Assembly: GCF_002204745.1 (NCBI RefSeq)
Contig: NZ_NIRR01000013.1
Coordinates: 1 to 64,000 of the forward strand
Length of the DNA: 64,000 bases
Reading direction: 5' to 3'
Origin: Hymenobacter amundsenii
GTDB taxonomy: Bacteria; Bacteroidota; Bacteroidia; Cytophagales; Hymenobacteraceae
This document shows positions 32,323 to 41,325 of the stretch, one piece after another. The stretch's first letter is position 1. Every line of letters begins with the position of its first letter. The notes under the pieces are model-generated. The model was not told the origin of the DNA. It saw only the letters and a list, made by a program, of their open reading frames with translations, and searched no databases. The translations under genes and the position numbers were made by a program.

Positions 32323-32353
32323 TTTGCGAATTCAGAATCATGTTTTACCTTTG
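32323..32353 (+). promoter_or_regulatory. Bacteroidota-type promoter upstream of the HTH gene
   Basis: TTTG at 32323-32326 and TACCTTTG at 32346-32353 match the -33/-7 consensus TTTG and TAnnTTTG, with 19 bp between them. Transcription would begin near 32358-32360, immediately before a hairpin. Confidence 0.75.
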
Positions 32354-32361
32354 CAGCAGAG

Positions 32362-32392
32362 ACGCCGGAACCGGCTTGGTTCCGGCGTTTTA
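32362..32392 (+). terminator. Leader hairpin with T-run (attenuator-like)
   Basis: ACGCCGGAACC (32362-32372) pairs perfectly with GGTTCCGGCGT (32378-32388), followed by TTTATTT. It lies a few bases after the predicted transcription start and 45 bp before the HTH gene, so it looks like an attenuator or the end of a very short leader RNA. Confidence 0.6.
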
Positions 32393-32401
32393 TTTGCCCT
32401 T

Positions 32402-32429
32402 CGCTATCAGCTAGTAGCTAACCGCTCAT
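32402..32429. repeat. AGCT-type heptads
   Basis: Four in-phase 7-mers, CGCTATC AGCTAGT AGCTAAC CGCTCAT, of the same kind as those at 33696 and 46358, lie between the leader hairpin and the HTH gene. Confidence 0.5.
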
Positions 32430-32432
32430 CAC

Positions 32433-32798
32433 ATGCTCCAAACCCCCGCCGATTACCGTACTGCCCTGCGCCGCCTCGATGCGCTGGCGGCGGCCGGCGT
32501 GGAGGGCAACACGGCCTTGGAAACGGAATTTCGGGAGCTGATTACGGCCCTTGATATTTATGAAGGCAAGCTCGGGCTGTTGCCGATTCCGAACTTACCT
32601 ACTTCGCTGGCCGAAATGATTGAGCTCAAGCGTCAGCAGATGCGCCTCAAGCAAAAGGAGTTGGCCGAGCTGTTGGAAGTACCCGCCAGCCGCCTCTCCC
32701 AGATTCTGAGCGGCAAGCGCCGCGTGACGCTGGACCTGGCCAAGCGCCTCTACGAGCGGCTGGGCATTCCGTCGGATTTTATTCTCAAGAACGCCTGA
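32433..32798 (+). CDS. HTH protein, HigA antitoxin-like
   Basis: 121 residues. The N-terminal half (about 1-55) is an acidic helical region (TPADYRTALRRLDALAA) and the C-terminal part an XRE/Cro-type HTH (MIELKRQQMRLKQKELAELLEVPASRLSQILSGKRRVTLDLAKRLYERLGI), like chromosomal HigA antitoxins. No gene for a HigB/RelE-type toxin lies on either side, so it may be a solitary regulator or antitoxin. A promoter and leader hairpin precede it. Confidence 0.78.
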   Translation: MLQTPADYRTALRRLDALAAAGVEGNTALETEFRELITALDIYEGKLGLLPIPNLPTSLAEMIELKRQQMRLKQKELAELLEVPASRLSQILSGKRRVTLDLAKRLYERLGIPSDFILKNA

Positions 32799-32807
32799 CC
32801 CCCTTCG

Positions 32808-32834
32808 CCTGCCCGGCTTTTACATACCGGGCAA
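32808..32834 (+). terminator. Hairpin after the HTH gene
   Basis: TGCCCGG (32810-32816) pairs perfectly with CCGGGCA (32827-32833) around a TTTTACATA-like loop. A short stem without a long T-run, placed just before the promoter of the next operon. Confidence 0.45.
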
Positions 32835-32841
32835 AAGTGTA

Positions 32842-32849
32842 TACTTTTG
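32842..32849 (+). promoter_or_regulatory. -7 promoter element of the yceD-rpmF-plsX operon
   Basis: TACTTTTG matches TAnnTTTG. The -33 region is a TTTT stretch (about 32817-32820) rather than a clean TTTG. The start site would be near 32856, about 14 bases before the GTG of the DUF177 gene. Confidence 0.6.
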
Positions 32850-32869
32850 CCCCCTTGCAACTACCTCCC

Positions 32870-33400
32870 GTGAAGAAGGATTCTCCCTATAATATCAACA
32901 TAGCCCGGCTAGCCGATAAAACGCACCACTTTGCGTTCGACCTCGACCGGGCCTTCTTCGAGCAATTCGATCAGGAGCTCATTCCCGATGGCCAGATGCA
33001 CGCCGACGTGACGCTGATCAAAACGGAGCGCCTGATTACGGTCGACTTCGACCTGAAAGGCACCGTGCGTCAGGTTTGCGACCGGAGCCTCGACGACTAC
33101 GACCAAGAAATCGACACCCACGAGCAACTGCTTGTGCGCTTCGGCGACGAGGAAAAGGAGCTCGACGACAACGTGCTGCAAATCACGCCCGATACCCAGA
33201 CGTTGCCACTGGCCCAGCACCTGTTCGACTACATCGGACTGGCGCTGCCCATGAAAAAGCTGCACCCGCGCTTTCAGAACGAGCCCGACGACGAGCCCGA
33301 CGCCAAAACCAAACTCATCTTCACGACCCGCGGCGAAGCGCCCGACGATGATGAGGACGATTCCGACCCGCGTTGGAACGCGCTCCGCAACCTTAATTAG
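32870..33400 (+). CDS. yceD: YceD family protein (DUF177)
   Basis: 176 residues from a GTG at 32870 (KKDSPYNINIARL); an earlier ATG at 32837 lies upstream of the likely promoter and is not used. DUF177 proteins are usually encoded directly before rpmF and are linked to 23S rRNA accumulation and ribosome assembly. The central region holds CDRSLDDYDQEIDTHEQLLV with the family Cys, and the protein is acidic near its end. It leads the yceD-rpmF-plsX-fabH block. Confidence 0.87.
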   Translation: MKKDSPYNINIARLADKTHHFAFDLDRAFFEQFDQELIPDGQMHADVTLIKTERLITVDFDLKGTVRQVCDRSLDDYDQEIDTHEQLLVRFGDEEKELDDNVLQITPDTQTLPLAQHLFDYIGLALPMKKLHPRFQNEPDDEPDAKTKLIFTTRGEAPDDDEDDSDPRWNALRNLN

Positions 33401-33460
33401 CAGCCCTAGCGGCGCGCTGACGTTTACTTTTCAACTTTTCTTTTTTACTTTTTTTTCAGC

Positions 33461-33685
33461 ATGGCACATCCTAAACGGCGGACCTCATCCGCCACCCGCA
33501 ACAAGCGTCGCAGCCACTACAAGCTCACTCCTAAGCCCGTTACGCTCTGCGCCAACACCGGCGAATTGCACCTTCGCCACAAGGCCTACGTAGTAGACGG
33601 CGACCTGTACCTGAACGGTAAAGTAGCCATCAAGGACTACGCTCCGGTAGCCGCCGCCGCTCCGCTCGACAGCGACGACGAATAG
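33461..33685 (+). CDS. rpmF: 50S ribosomal protein L32
   Basis: 74 residues. MAHPKRRTSSATRNKRRSHY is the conserved basic N-terminus. The usual zinc cysteines are reduced: only one Cys (VTLCANTGELHLRH) remains with a His pair, so this is the zinc-less C-minus form found in some Bacteroidota. It has an acidic tail (AAAPLDSDDE). It follows yceD with a T-rich spacer. Confidence 0.95.
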   Translation: MAHPKRRTSSATRNKRRSHYKLTPKPVTLCANTGELHLRHKAYVVDGDLYLNGKVAIKDYAPVAAAAPLDSDDE

Positions 33686-33695
33686 CCGGCCTTTT

Positions 33696-33776
33696 TAGCT
33701 GATGGCTGATAGCTGTTAGCTGTTAGCTTTTCTCCAAACGGAAGCTAACGGCTAACAGCTATTAGCTGACAGCCAA
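33696..33776. repeat. AGCT-type heptad inverted repeat
   Basis: Left 33696-33730 is five in-phase 7-mers (TAGCTGA TGGCTGA TAGCTGT TAGCTGT TAGCTTT); right 33742-33776 is five (AAGCTAA CGGCTAA CAGCTAT TAGCTGA CAGCCAA). The two arms are complementary at about 27 of 33 bases. It fills most of the 123-bp gap between rpmF and plsX. Confidence 0.85.
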
Positions 33777-33808
33777 AAAAAAATTCTGATCCTCTTGACT
33801 TTCCTTTC

Positions 33809-34756
33809 ATGAAGATAGCCCTGGACGCAATGGGGGGCGATTTTGCCCCACAGGCCGCCGTCGATGGGGCCGTGCTGGCCGCCGCACAGTTGGCAGGCAA
33901 GGCTCAGATAGTACTCATCGGTCAGCCCGACGCCGTTCGCCCCTTGCTCGCGCAGCATGGTGCTGCTGCCGAGGACCTGATCCTGGTACCCGCCTCCCAG
34001 ATCATCGACATGGGCGAGCATCCGGCCAAAGCCTACCAGCAGAAGCAGGATTCGAGCATTGCCGTTGGGTATCGGATGCTGGCTTCCGGCGAGGTGGAAG
34101 CCTTCTGCTCGGCCGGCAACACGGGCGCCATGCTCGTGGGGGCCATGTTCAGCGTAAAACCCGTGCCCGGCGTACTGCGCCCGGCCATCGCCAACTTTGT
34201 GCCCAAGCTCCACGGAGGCATGGGCATTATGCTAGATGTAGGGGCCAACGCCGAATGCAAGCCCGAAATGCTGGAGCAGTTCGGCGAACTGGGTTCCCTT
34301 TACGCCCGCTACGTACTCGGCATTGCCGAGCCCAAAGTGGGCTTGATGAACCTGGGCGAGGAAGAAGGTAAAGGCACGGCCAACAGCCAGGCCGCGCACC
34401 AGCTACTAAAGGTGAACCCGCACCTGCGTTTTATCGGCAATATCGAGGGCCGCGACCTGTTCAACGACAAAGCCGATGTGGTGGTCTGCGACGGGTTTAC
34501 GGGCAACGTGCTGCTGAAAATGGCCGAGTCGGTGTACGACATCATGGCCGACAAGGGCATAGGCATGGGCGACCCTTTCTTTGCGCACTTCAACTACGAG
34601 TCAATTGGCGGCTCTCCCATTCTGGGTATCAACGACAACGCCATCATCGGCCACGGCGTGAGCACGCCCACTGCCATCTGCAATATGTTGCTGCAAGGTT
34701 ACCAGATGGCCAGCGCCGGCATTGCCGACCAGATAAAAGCTACCTTCAAGTCCTGA
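33809..34756 (+). CDS. plsX: Phosphate acyltransferase PlsX
   Basis: 315 residues. MKIALDAMGGDFAPQAAVDGAV, the conserved DAMGGD start, and later NTGAMLVGAM, GANAECKPEMLEQFGELG and VVCDGFTGNVLLKM are PlsX motifs. The enzyme converts acyl-ACP to acyl phosphate for phosphatidic-acid synthesis at the membrane. Its place between rpmF and fabH is the classical order. Confidence 0.95.
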   Translation: MKIALDAMGGDFAPQAAVDGAVLAAAQLAGKAQIVLIGQPDAVRPLLAQHGAAAEDLILVPASQIIDMGEHPAKAYQQKQDSSIAVGYRMLASGEVEAFCSAGNTGAMLVGAMFSVKPVPGVLRPAIANFVPKLHGGMGIMLDVGANAECKPEMLEQFGELGSLYARYVLGIAEPKVGLMNLGEEEGKGTANSQAAHQLLKVNPHLRFIGNIEGRDLFNDKADVVVCDGFTGNVLLKMAESVYDIMADKGIGMGDPFFAHFNYESIGGSPILGINDNAIIGHGVSTPTAICNMLLQGYQMASAGIADQIKATFKS

Positions 34757-34760
34757 ATGC

Positions 34761-34808
34761 GGCGGTAGGTCCGGTCCTTCTCTGGGGTCGGACTTTTTGC
34801 ATACCGCC
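34761..34808 (+). terminator. Weak hairpin between plsX and fabH
   Basis: GGCGGTA (34761-34767) pairs with TACCGCC (34802-34808), and an inner imperfect stem (GTCCGGTCC against GGGTCGGAC) is followed by TTTTT. Possibly a partial terminator within the operon. Confidence 0.4.
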
Positions 34809-34831
34809 TGTTTCGTCCCTTCTCTGCTCTC

Positions 34832-35845
34832 ATGAAGATTACCGCTGCCATTTCCGGGGTGGGTGCTTACGTGCCCGACTACGTACTGACCAACCAAGAG
34901 CTGGAAAAACTGGTGGACACAACCGATGAGTGGATTCTGAGCCGGACCGGTATCAAAGAGCGGCACATTCTGAAGGGCGAAAACCAGGGCACCTCGGTAA
35001 TGGGCATTAAGGCAGTGGAAAACCTGCTGGCCAAAACCGGCGTGGCCGCCGCCGACATCGACCTGATTATCTGCGCTACCACCACGCCCGATCTGGTGTT
35101 TCCGGCTACGGCCAACATCATAGCGGCGGCCGTGGGAGCTACCAAGTCGTTTAGCTTCGATATGCAGGCCGCCTGCTCGGGGTTCATGTACGCGCTGGCT
35201 ACCGGCGCCCAGTTTGTGGCCAGCGGCACCTACAAAAAAGTGGTGGTGGTAGGGGCCGATAAGATGTCGAGCATCATTGATTACACCGACCGCTCGACCT
35301 GCATCATTTTTGGCGACGGTGCCGGAGCCGTGTTGCTCGAACCCAACCACGAGGGCCTCGGCCTGCTCGATCAGGAGTTGCACTCCGATGGCCGCGGCGA
35401 ACAGTACCTGCACCAGAAAGCCGGCGGTTCGCGCCGCCCGCCCTCGGCCGAAACCGTAGCGGCCCGCGAGCATTACGTTTATCAGGAAGGCGCCGCCGTG
35501 TTTAAGTTTGCCGTAAAAAGCATGGCCGACGTAGCCGCCCAGGTGAGTGAGCGCAACGGCCTCACCCCCGATACCATCGACTGGATTGTGCCCCACCAGG
35601 CCAACAAGCGCATCATCGATGCCACGGCTCACCGCGTGGGCATCGGCCCCGAAAAGGTGATGCTCAATATCCACCGCTACGGCAACACCACCAACGGCAC
35701 CATCCCGCTCTGCCTCTCCGACTACGAGCAGCAGTTGCGTAAGGGCGACAACCTCATCGTGGCCGCCTTCGGGGGTGGCTTCACCTGGGGCGCCCTCTAC
35801 CTCAAGTGGGCCTACGATGGCGCCGCTGCCGCAAGTAAAAATTAA
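34832..35845 (+). CDS. fabH: Beta-ketoacyl-ACP synthase III
   Basis: 337 residues. The Cys-His-Asn triad is intact: Cys115 ([11 protein letters not shown]), His255 (IVPHQANKR) and Asn285 ([13 protein letters not shown]). It condenses acetyl-CoA (or a branched starter) with malonyl-ACP to begin fatty-acid synthesis. Branched iso acids are typical in this phylum, so its starter may be branched; this cannot be read from sequence. Its stop codon lies within the heptad repeat that follows. Confidence 0.95.
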   Translation: MKITAAISGVGAYVPDYVLTNQELEKLVDTTDEWILSRTGIKERHILKGENQGTSVMGIKAVENLLAKTGVAAADIDLIICATTTPDLVFPATANIIAAAVGATKSFSFDMQAACSGFMYALATGAQFVASGTYKKVVVVGADKMSSIIDYTDRSTCIIFGDGAGAVLLEPNHEGLGLLDQELHSDGRGEQYLHQKAGGSRRPPSAETVAAREHYVYQEGAAVFKFAVKSMADVAAQVSERNGLTPDTIDWIVPHQANKRIIDATAHRVGIGPEKVMLNIHRYGNTTNGTIPLCLSDYEQQLRKGDNLIVAAFGGGFTWGALYLKWAYDGAAAASKN

Positions 35846-35951
35846 CAATTAGGAATTAGCCGCTCAACGCCGCTCCCAAAGTGCCGCTAACGGATGATTT
35901 TTGATTCCTGATTTTTCAATTCTTATTTGCTAATTCTTACTTCATACTTGA
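35833..35951. repeat. AATT-type heptad inverted repeat
   Basis: Left 35833-35860 is four in-phase 7-mers (AAGTAAA AATTAAC AATTAGG AATTAGC), overlapping the fabH stop. Right 35896-35951 is eight in-phase 7-mers (GATTTTT GATTCCT GATTTTT CAATTCT TATTTGC TAATTCT TACTTCA TACTTGA). The two arms are complementary at about 20 of 26 positions. The gap between fabH and efp consists almost wholly of this. Confidence 0.85.
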
Positions 35952-35955
35952 AAAC

Positions 35956-36519
35956 ATGGCCACCACCGCAGATTTCCGCAACGGGCTCGTAATCAACTAC
36001 AACAACGAGCTGCACGTCATCACCGAATTTCAGCACGTGAAGCCCGGCAAGGGCCCGGCGTTTGTGCGTACCAAAATGCGCAACATTAAAACCGGCCGTA
36101 CCCTCGATAACACCTTCAATGCGGGCGTGAAAATTGAAACGGCCCGCGTGGAGCAGCGCCCCCACCAGTACCTGTTCAAAGACGACTACGGCTTCACGTT
36201 CATGGACAATGCTACCTTCGAGCAGGTGGTCCTGAACGAGGAGATGGTGCCCTTCGCCGACTTGATGAAGGAAGGCCAGGAGGTAGGTATTCTGTTCCAT
36301 GCCGAGACTGAGCAGCCCCTCACGGCCGAGCTGCCGACTACTGTGGAGTTGGTGGTTACTTATACTGAGCCCGGCCTAAAGGGCGACACGGCGACCAATA
36401 CGCTCAAGCCGGCCACCGTTGAAACGGGTGCGCGCATTCAGGTGCCCCTGTTCGTTGATACCGACACCAAGATTCGGATTAAAACCGCTGACTACAGCTA
36501 CGTCGAGCGCGTCAAATAA
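35956..36519 (+). CDS. efp: Elongation factor P
   Basis: 187 residues, three OB/KOW-like domains. The loop [10 protein letters not shown] has Lys32 at the tip that enters the ribosomal peptidyl-transferase centre; whether it is modified here is unknown. Domain III ends [19 protein letters not shown] relieves stalling at polyproline. It lies between fabH and accB, a common arrangement in this phylum. Confidence 0.95.
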   Translation: MATTADFRNGLVINYNNELHVITEFQHVKPGKGPAFVRTKMRNIKTGRTLDNTFNAGVKIETARVEQRPHQYLFKDDYGFTFMDNATFEQVVLNEEMVPFADLMKEGQEVGILFHAETEQPLTAELPTTVELVVTYTEPGLKGDTATNTLKPATVETGARIQVPLFVDTDTKIRIKTADYSYVERVK

Positions 36520-36547
36520 GCAGCCTGCCACGCCTTTTCCCACCACC

Positions 36548-37024
36548 ATGAAAGCCAAAGAATTACAAGACCTCATCGACTTCATTGCCAAATCGGGCCT
36601 GAACAAAGTCAACATCGAAACCGACGAGTTCAAGATCTCGGTCCAGCGCGATGCCAACTACAAGCCCCAGGTAACTATGTCGGCCGCCCCGCCACAGGTT
36701 GCGGCCCCCGCCGCCGCGCCAGCCGCCCCGGCCGCCGCCAGTCCCGCCGCAGCCCCCGCCGCCGAAACGCCGGCTGCCAGCACGGCCGTGCCAGTGAAGT
36801 CGCCGATGATTGGTACGTTCTACCGCAGCAGCAGCCCCGAAACGCCGGCGTTCGTGCAGGTAGGCGACATGGTGGAGAAGGGCCAGGTGATTTGCATCAT
36901 TGAGGCCATGAAGCTCTTCAACGAAATCGAAGCCGAGCAGTCGGGCCGCATCGTGAAGGCGCTGGTCGACAACGCCACGCCCGTGGAGTACGACCAGCCG
37001 CTGTTCCTGATTGAAGCGATTTAA
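36548..37024 (+). CDS. accB: Biotin carboxyl carrier protein of acetyl-CoA carboxylase
   Basis: 158 residues from ATG 36548 ([18 protein letters not shown]). An Ala/Pro-rich linker (about 45-82, [20 protein letters not shown]) leads to the biotinyl domain with Lys122 in the motif EAMKLFNE. It carries CO2 between AccC and the carboxyltransferase AccAD (not in the window). Placed 29 bp after efp, before accC. Confidence 0.95.
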   Translation: MKAKELQDLIDFIAKSGLNKVNIETDEFKISVQRDANYKPQVTMSAAPPQVAAPAAAPAAPAAASPAAAPAAETPAASTAVPVKSPMIGTFYRSSSPETPAFVQVGDMVEKGQVICIIEAMKLFNEIEAEQSGRIVKALVDNATPVEYDQPLFLIEAI

Positions 37025-37027
37025 TTT

Positions 37028-37130
37028 GAGACATGAGATGGTGAGTGGTAAGAGGTGAGACTACGTTCTATTTTCCGTTAGGATTTATTGGACTGTGTGC
37101 TCACCTCTCGCCTCTCACCATCTCGCTTCT
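37028..37130. repeat. GAGA-type heptad inverted repeat
   Basis: 37035-37059 (GAGATGGTGAGTGGTAAGAGG and on) and 37100-37124 are reverse complements at 22 of 25 positions. Both halves run in 7-8 bp steps of the GAGNNNN/TCTCNNN type, like 26124 and 29170. The element fills the accB-accC gap. Confidence 0.8.
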
Positions 37131-37141
37131 ACCCCAAAGCT

Positions 37142-38488
<1,347 letters not shown>

Positions 38489-38513
38489 GCAAGCCAGATC
38501 CAAGGTCTTACGC

Positions 38514-38543
38514 AAGGGCGCCCTATTAGGGCGGCCCTTTTGT
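38514..38543 (+). terminator. Terminator after accC
   Basis: AGGGCGCCCT (38515-38524) pairs with AGGGCGGCCCT (one bulged G) and is followed by TTTTG. Ends the fabH-efp-accBC block. The 294 bp up to the amylase gene hold nothing else I can identify besides its promoter. Confidence 0.7.
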
Positions 38544-38712
38544 TTGGGCAGGAAATCAATCTAGCACCACACTTGGCAAATAGAACATTATCCATTTCAA
38601 AGACCAGCTGAACTTCACTCAACACGGTTAATGAGGCATCGTTAATCAACCAAAACAAGACAAATATGGGTAAGTAAGCACTTACTATTTATTTACAAGA
38701 GCCCGAATACTA

Positions 38713-38745
38713 TTGCACAATTCCTATTCACCGTGCTTATACTTG
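38713..38745 (+). promoter_or_regulatory. Possible promoter of the alpha-amylase gene
   Basis: TTG at 38713-38715 and TATACTTG at 38738-38745 resemble the TTTG/TAnnTTTG pair, with a 22-bp gap and one mismatch in the -7 box. Start about 30 bp before the ATG. Confidence 0.45.
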
Positions 38746-38781
38746 TGGTGTTCTACTATTCCAACCAAAACACCCACAACT

Positions 38782-40599
38782 ATGCTAAGCAAATCGACGG
38801 TGGCCCTTGCCGGGCTGCTGACGGCCGGCACGCTATTGGCCGGCTGCTCCAAGGAAACGGCCGCGCCGGCTTATCCTACGCCCCAGGCAACGGCCGCCAG
38901 TCCGCAAAACGCCACGGTGGCCAACGGCGTGATGATGCAGGGCTTTTACTGGGATGTGCCCCTGAGCACCCCGGCCGGCACTTGGTGGCAGAACCTGGGC
39001 GCCAAAGCCACCGAGCTGAAAGCGGCCGGCATTACCGCCATGTGGATTCCACCGGCTTACAAGGGCAGCGGCAAGAACGATGTGGGCTACGGCGTGTATG
39101 ACCGGTACGACCTGGGCGAGTTCAACCAGAAAGGCACCGTGGCGACCCGCTACGGCACTATCGGGCAGCTGCAATCTGCTATTGGGGCGCTGCACGGGCA
39201 GGGTATTCAGGTGTACGAGGACATGGTGATGAACCACCTGACCTCGGCCGACAACCAGGAACTGGCCAACAACCAGTACAACGTGTACACCAGCTTCACG
39301 TACCCCGGCCGCAACAATACTTACAGCAACTACCAGTGGCACTGGTACAACTTCTCGGCCACCCAGCAAGCGCCCAACAACGGGTGGTATCAGTGGGCGG
39401 CCTACGATTTCCAGCCCTACGCCAACGGCGACGCCTACGATAACCTGCTGGGCTCGGAAATCCGCTACAACGATATCAACAACGCCAACGAAACCATCGG
39501 CTGGGGCAACTGGATTACCACCAAGCTCAACCTCGACGGCTACCGCCTCGACGCCACCAAGCACATCCAGACGACCTACCTGAACCGCTGGCTCGATGCG
39601 GTGAAAACCAACGGCCGCTTTGCCGTCAGTGAGGCCTGGTTTCGGAACCTCCAGGATATGAACAACTACGCCGCCGCCACCGGGGGCCGCACCAGCCTGT
39701 TTGATGTACCGCTGCACTACACCTTCGCCGACATGAGCAACGGCAACGGTAGCTGGGACATGCGCGGGCTGCAGTTCGCCGGCTTCACGGAAGCCAACGG
39801 GGCGCTGTCGGTTTCCTTTGTCGATAACCACGACACCGACCAGACGGGCGGGGCACTGTTTTCGCCGGTTTCCAACCTCAAAATGCTGGCCTACGCCTAC
39901 ATCCTGACCCGCGAAAAGGGCTATCCCTGCGTGTTCTACAAGGATTACTACGAATACGGCCTGGGCGCCCAGCTTAAGAAACTCATGCAGGTTCGCCAGG
40001 CCAACGCCTACGGGGCGGCCACCGAGTACACCAGCGTGAATGATGCCGATGTGTACGCTTATTCCCGCGCCGGCGATGCCTCGCACAAGGGCCTGCTGGT
40101 GTTGCTGAATGACGGTGGTTCCAGCCGCAGCAAGGGCATCACGACGCCCTTCAAAAGCGCAACCCTCACCGACCAGACCGGCAACGTAAGTGGCACCGTG
40201 ACCACCAACGCCAGCGGCTACGCCACCTTCTCGGTGCCGGCCCGGGGCTATGCCGTGTGGGTACCAACCGGTGCCACCACCACTATGCTCCCGCCCACTT
40301 CGGGCACTACGGCCGTAACGTTCAATGTAACATACAGCAACACCACCAGCGGCCAGGATGTGTACGTAGTGGGCAGCACGGCCCAGCTCGGTTCCTGGAA
40401 CGCGGCCAGCGCCATCAAGCTCAGCGGCGCAGCCTACCCCAAGTGGAGCGGCACCGTGAACCTGACCAGCAACACGGCCGTGCAGTACAAATACCTGCGC
40501 AAAGACGCGGCCGGTAATGTGCTCTGGGAAGGCGGCGCCAACCGCGCCTTTACCCCTTCCGGCACCACCACCACCCGAACCGACACTTGGCAGAATTAG
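38782..40599 (+). CDS. Alpha-amylase lipoprotein with C-terminal starch-binding CBM20
   Basis: 605 residues from ATG 38782. Lipoprotein signal with Cys22 (LLAGCSKE), so it is membrane anchored outside the cytoplasm. GH13 catalytic domain: YDRYDLGEF, DMVMNHL, nucleophile Asp257 (GYRLDATKH), acid/base Glu284 (AVSEAWF), and transition-state Asp351 (FVDNHDTD). A domain C follows, then CBM20 from about 510 (VTFNVTYSNTTSGQDVYVVG, GSWNAASAIKLSG) for binding raw starch. Likely used to degrade external starch; no SusC/D partner in the window. Confidence 0.93.
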   Translation: MLSKSTVALAGLLTAGTLLAGCSKETAAPAYPTPQATAASPQNATVANGVMMQGFYWDVPLSTPAGTWWQNLGAKATELKAAGITAMWIPPAYKGSGKNDVGYGVYDRYDLGEFNQKGTVATRYGTIGQLQSAIGALHGQGIQVYEDMVMNHLTSADNQELANNQYNVYTSFTYPGRNNTYSNYQWHWYNFSATQQAPNNGWYQWAAYDFQPYANGDAYDNLLGSEIRYNDINNANETIGWGNWITTKLNLDGYRLDATKHIQTTYLNRWLDAVKTNGRFAVSEAWFRNLQDMNNYAAATGGRTSLFDVPLHYTFADMSNGNGSWDMRGLQFAGFTEANGALSVSFVDNHDTDQTGGALFSPVSNLKMLAYAYILTREKGYPCVFYKDYYEYGLGAQLKKLMQVRQANAYGAATEYTSVNDADVYAYSRAGDASHKGLLVLLNDGGSSRSKGITTPFKSATLTDQTGNVSGTVTTNASGYATFSVPARGYAVWVPTGATTTMLPPTSGTTAVTFNVTYSNTTSGQDVYVVGSTAQLGSWNAASAIKLSGAAYPKWSGTVNLTSNTAVQYKYLRKDAAGNVLWEGGANRAFTPSGTTTTRTDTWQN

Positions 40600-40612
40600 C
40601 CACTACCCCGTG

Positions 40613-40676
40613 TTCTGCTACCCATAAAAGAGGAGGCCGGCCATTTGGCCGGCCTCCTCTTTTATGGGTAGCAGAA
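40613..40676. terminator. Perfect 31-bp hairpin terminator
   Basis: 40613-40643 and 40646-40676 are exact complements with a 2-base TT loop. The stem core is GAGGAGGCCGGCCA. It lies between the convergent amylase and DUF3109 genes and can serve both. Confidence 0.85.
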
Positions 40677-40688
40677 TGATACGACGCA

Positions 40689-41267
40689 CTACTTAGCTGC
40701 TCCCTCACCGTGCTCAATTTCATGGACCAACTCCCCGTACCAGCCCTCGCCGTACTTACGAATCAGGGGTTCTTTTAAGAACTGGTAGATGCGCACGCCC
40801 AGGTTGGCCCCGAACGAGCAGGCAGGCGAACAAATGGTCCACCGGTCGTAGTTGAGGGCCTCGAAACCGTCGTACTTCGTGATGCGGATGGGGTACAGGT
40901 GGCAGCTGATGGGTTTTTTGAAGCTGGTGGCCCCCGCCAGATAGGCCTGCTCGATGCCGCATTTGAGGATGCCCCGCTCGTCGTAGAGGGCGTAGGCGCA
41001 CTCCCGGTCGTTGATGGTGGTGGTGCTGAAATCGCCCTCCCAGTCTTTGATGTAGCGGCCCTGCTGCTCGATGGCGGCGCGGCCGGCATCGGTGAGGAAG
41101 GGCTTGATGTTCTCATACTCTTGGTTGAGGATGTCCAGCTCTTCGGGCTCCAGGGGCGCGCCCAGGTCGCCCTCCACGCAGCACGCGCCCTTGCAGGCTT
41201 CGAGGTTACAGACGAAGAAGTTGTCCCGAACGTCGTCGGAAATGACGGTGTGCTGAATTTGGATCAT
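40689..41267 (-). CDS. DUF3109 family cysteine-rich protein
   Basis: 192 residues. Cys-rich: [18 protein letters not shown] (four Cys in the N-terminal part), [19 protein letters not shown] and CSPACSFG. The CxxxCxxxCC arrangement resembles the YkgJ/DUF3109 families that may bind zinc or an iron-sulfur cluster. Soluble, no signal peptide. Function unknown; in this phylum it is often an isolated gene, as here. Confidence 0.85.
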   Translation of the reverse strand: MIQIQHTVISDDVRDNFFVCNLEACKGACCVEGDLGAPLEPEELDILNQEYENIKPFLTDAGRAAIEQQGRYIKDWEGDFSTTTINDRECAYALYDERGILKCGIEQAYLAGATSFKKPISCHLYPIRITKYDGFEALNYDRWTICSPACSFGANLGVRIYQFLKEPLIRKYGEGWYGELVHEIEHGEGAAK

Positions 41268-41325
41268 ATGCTGGTTGGTTTCTCGTGGAGGTCCGCTAGA
41301 AACTCCGCCGCAAAGATACCCGCAA

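Noticed and set aside
32433..32798. Type II toxin-antitoxin module
   Set aside because: No toxin-like gene next to the antitoxin-like HTH protein.
34601..35848. 415-codon open frame on the minus strand opposite fabH
   Set aside because: Shadow of fabH; His/Gly-rich composition typical of antisense frames in GC-rich DNA.
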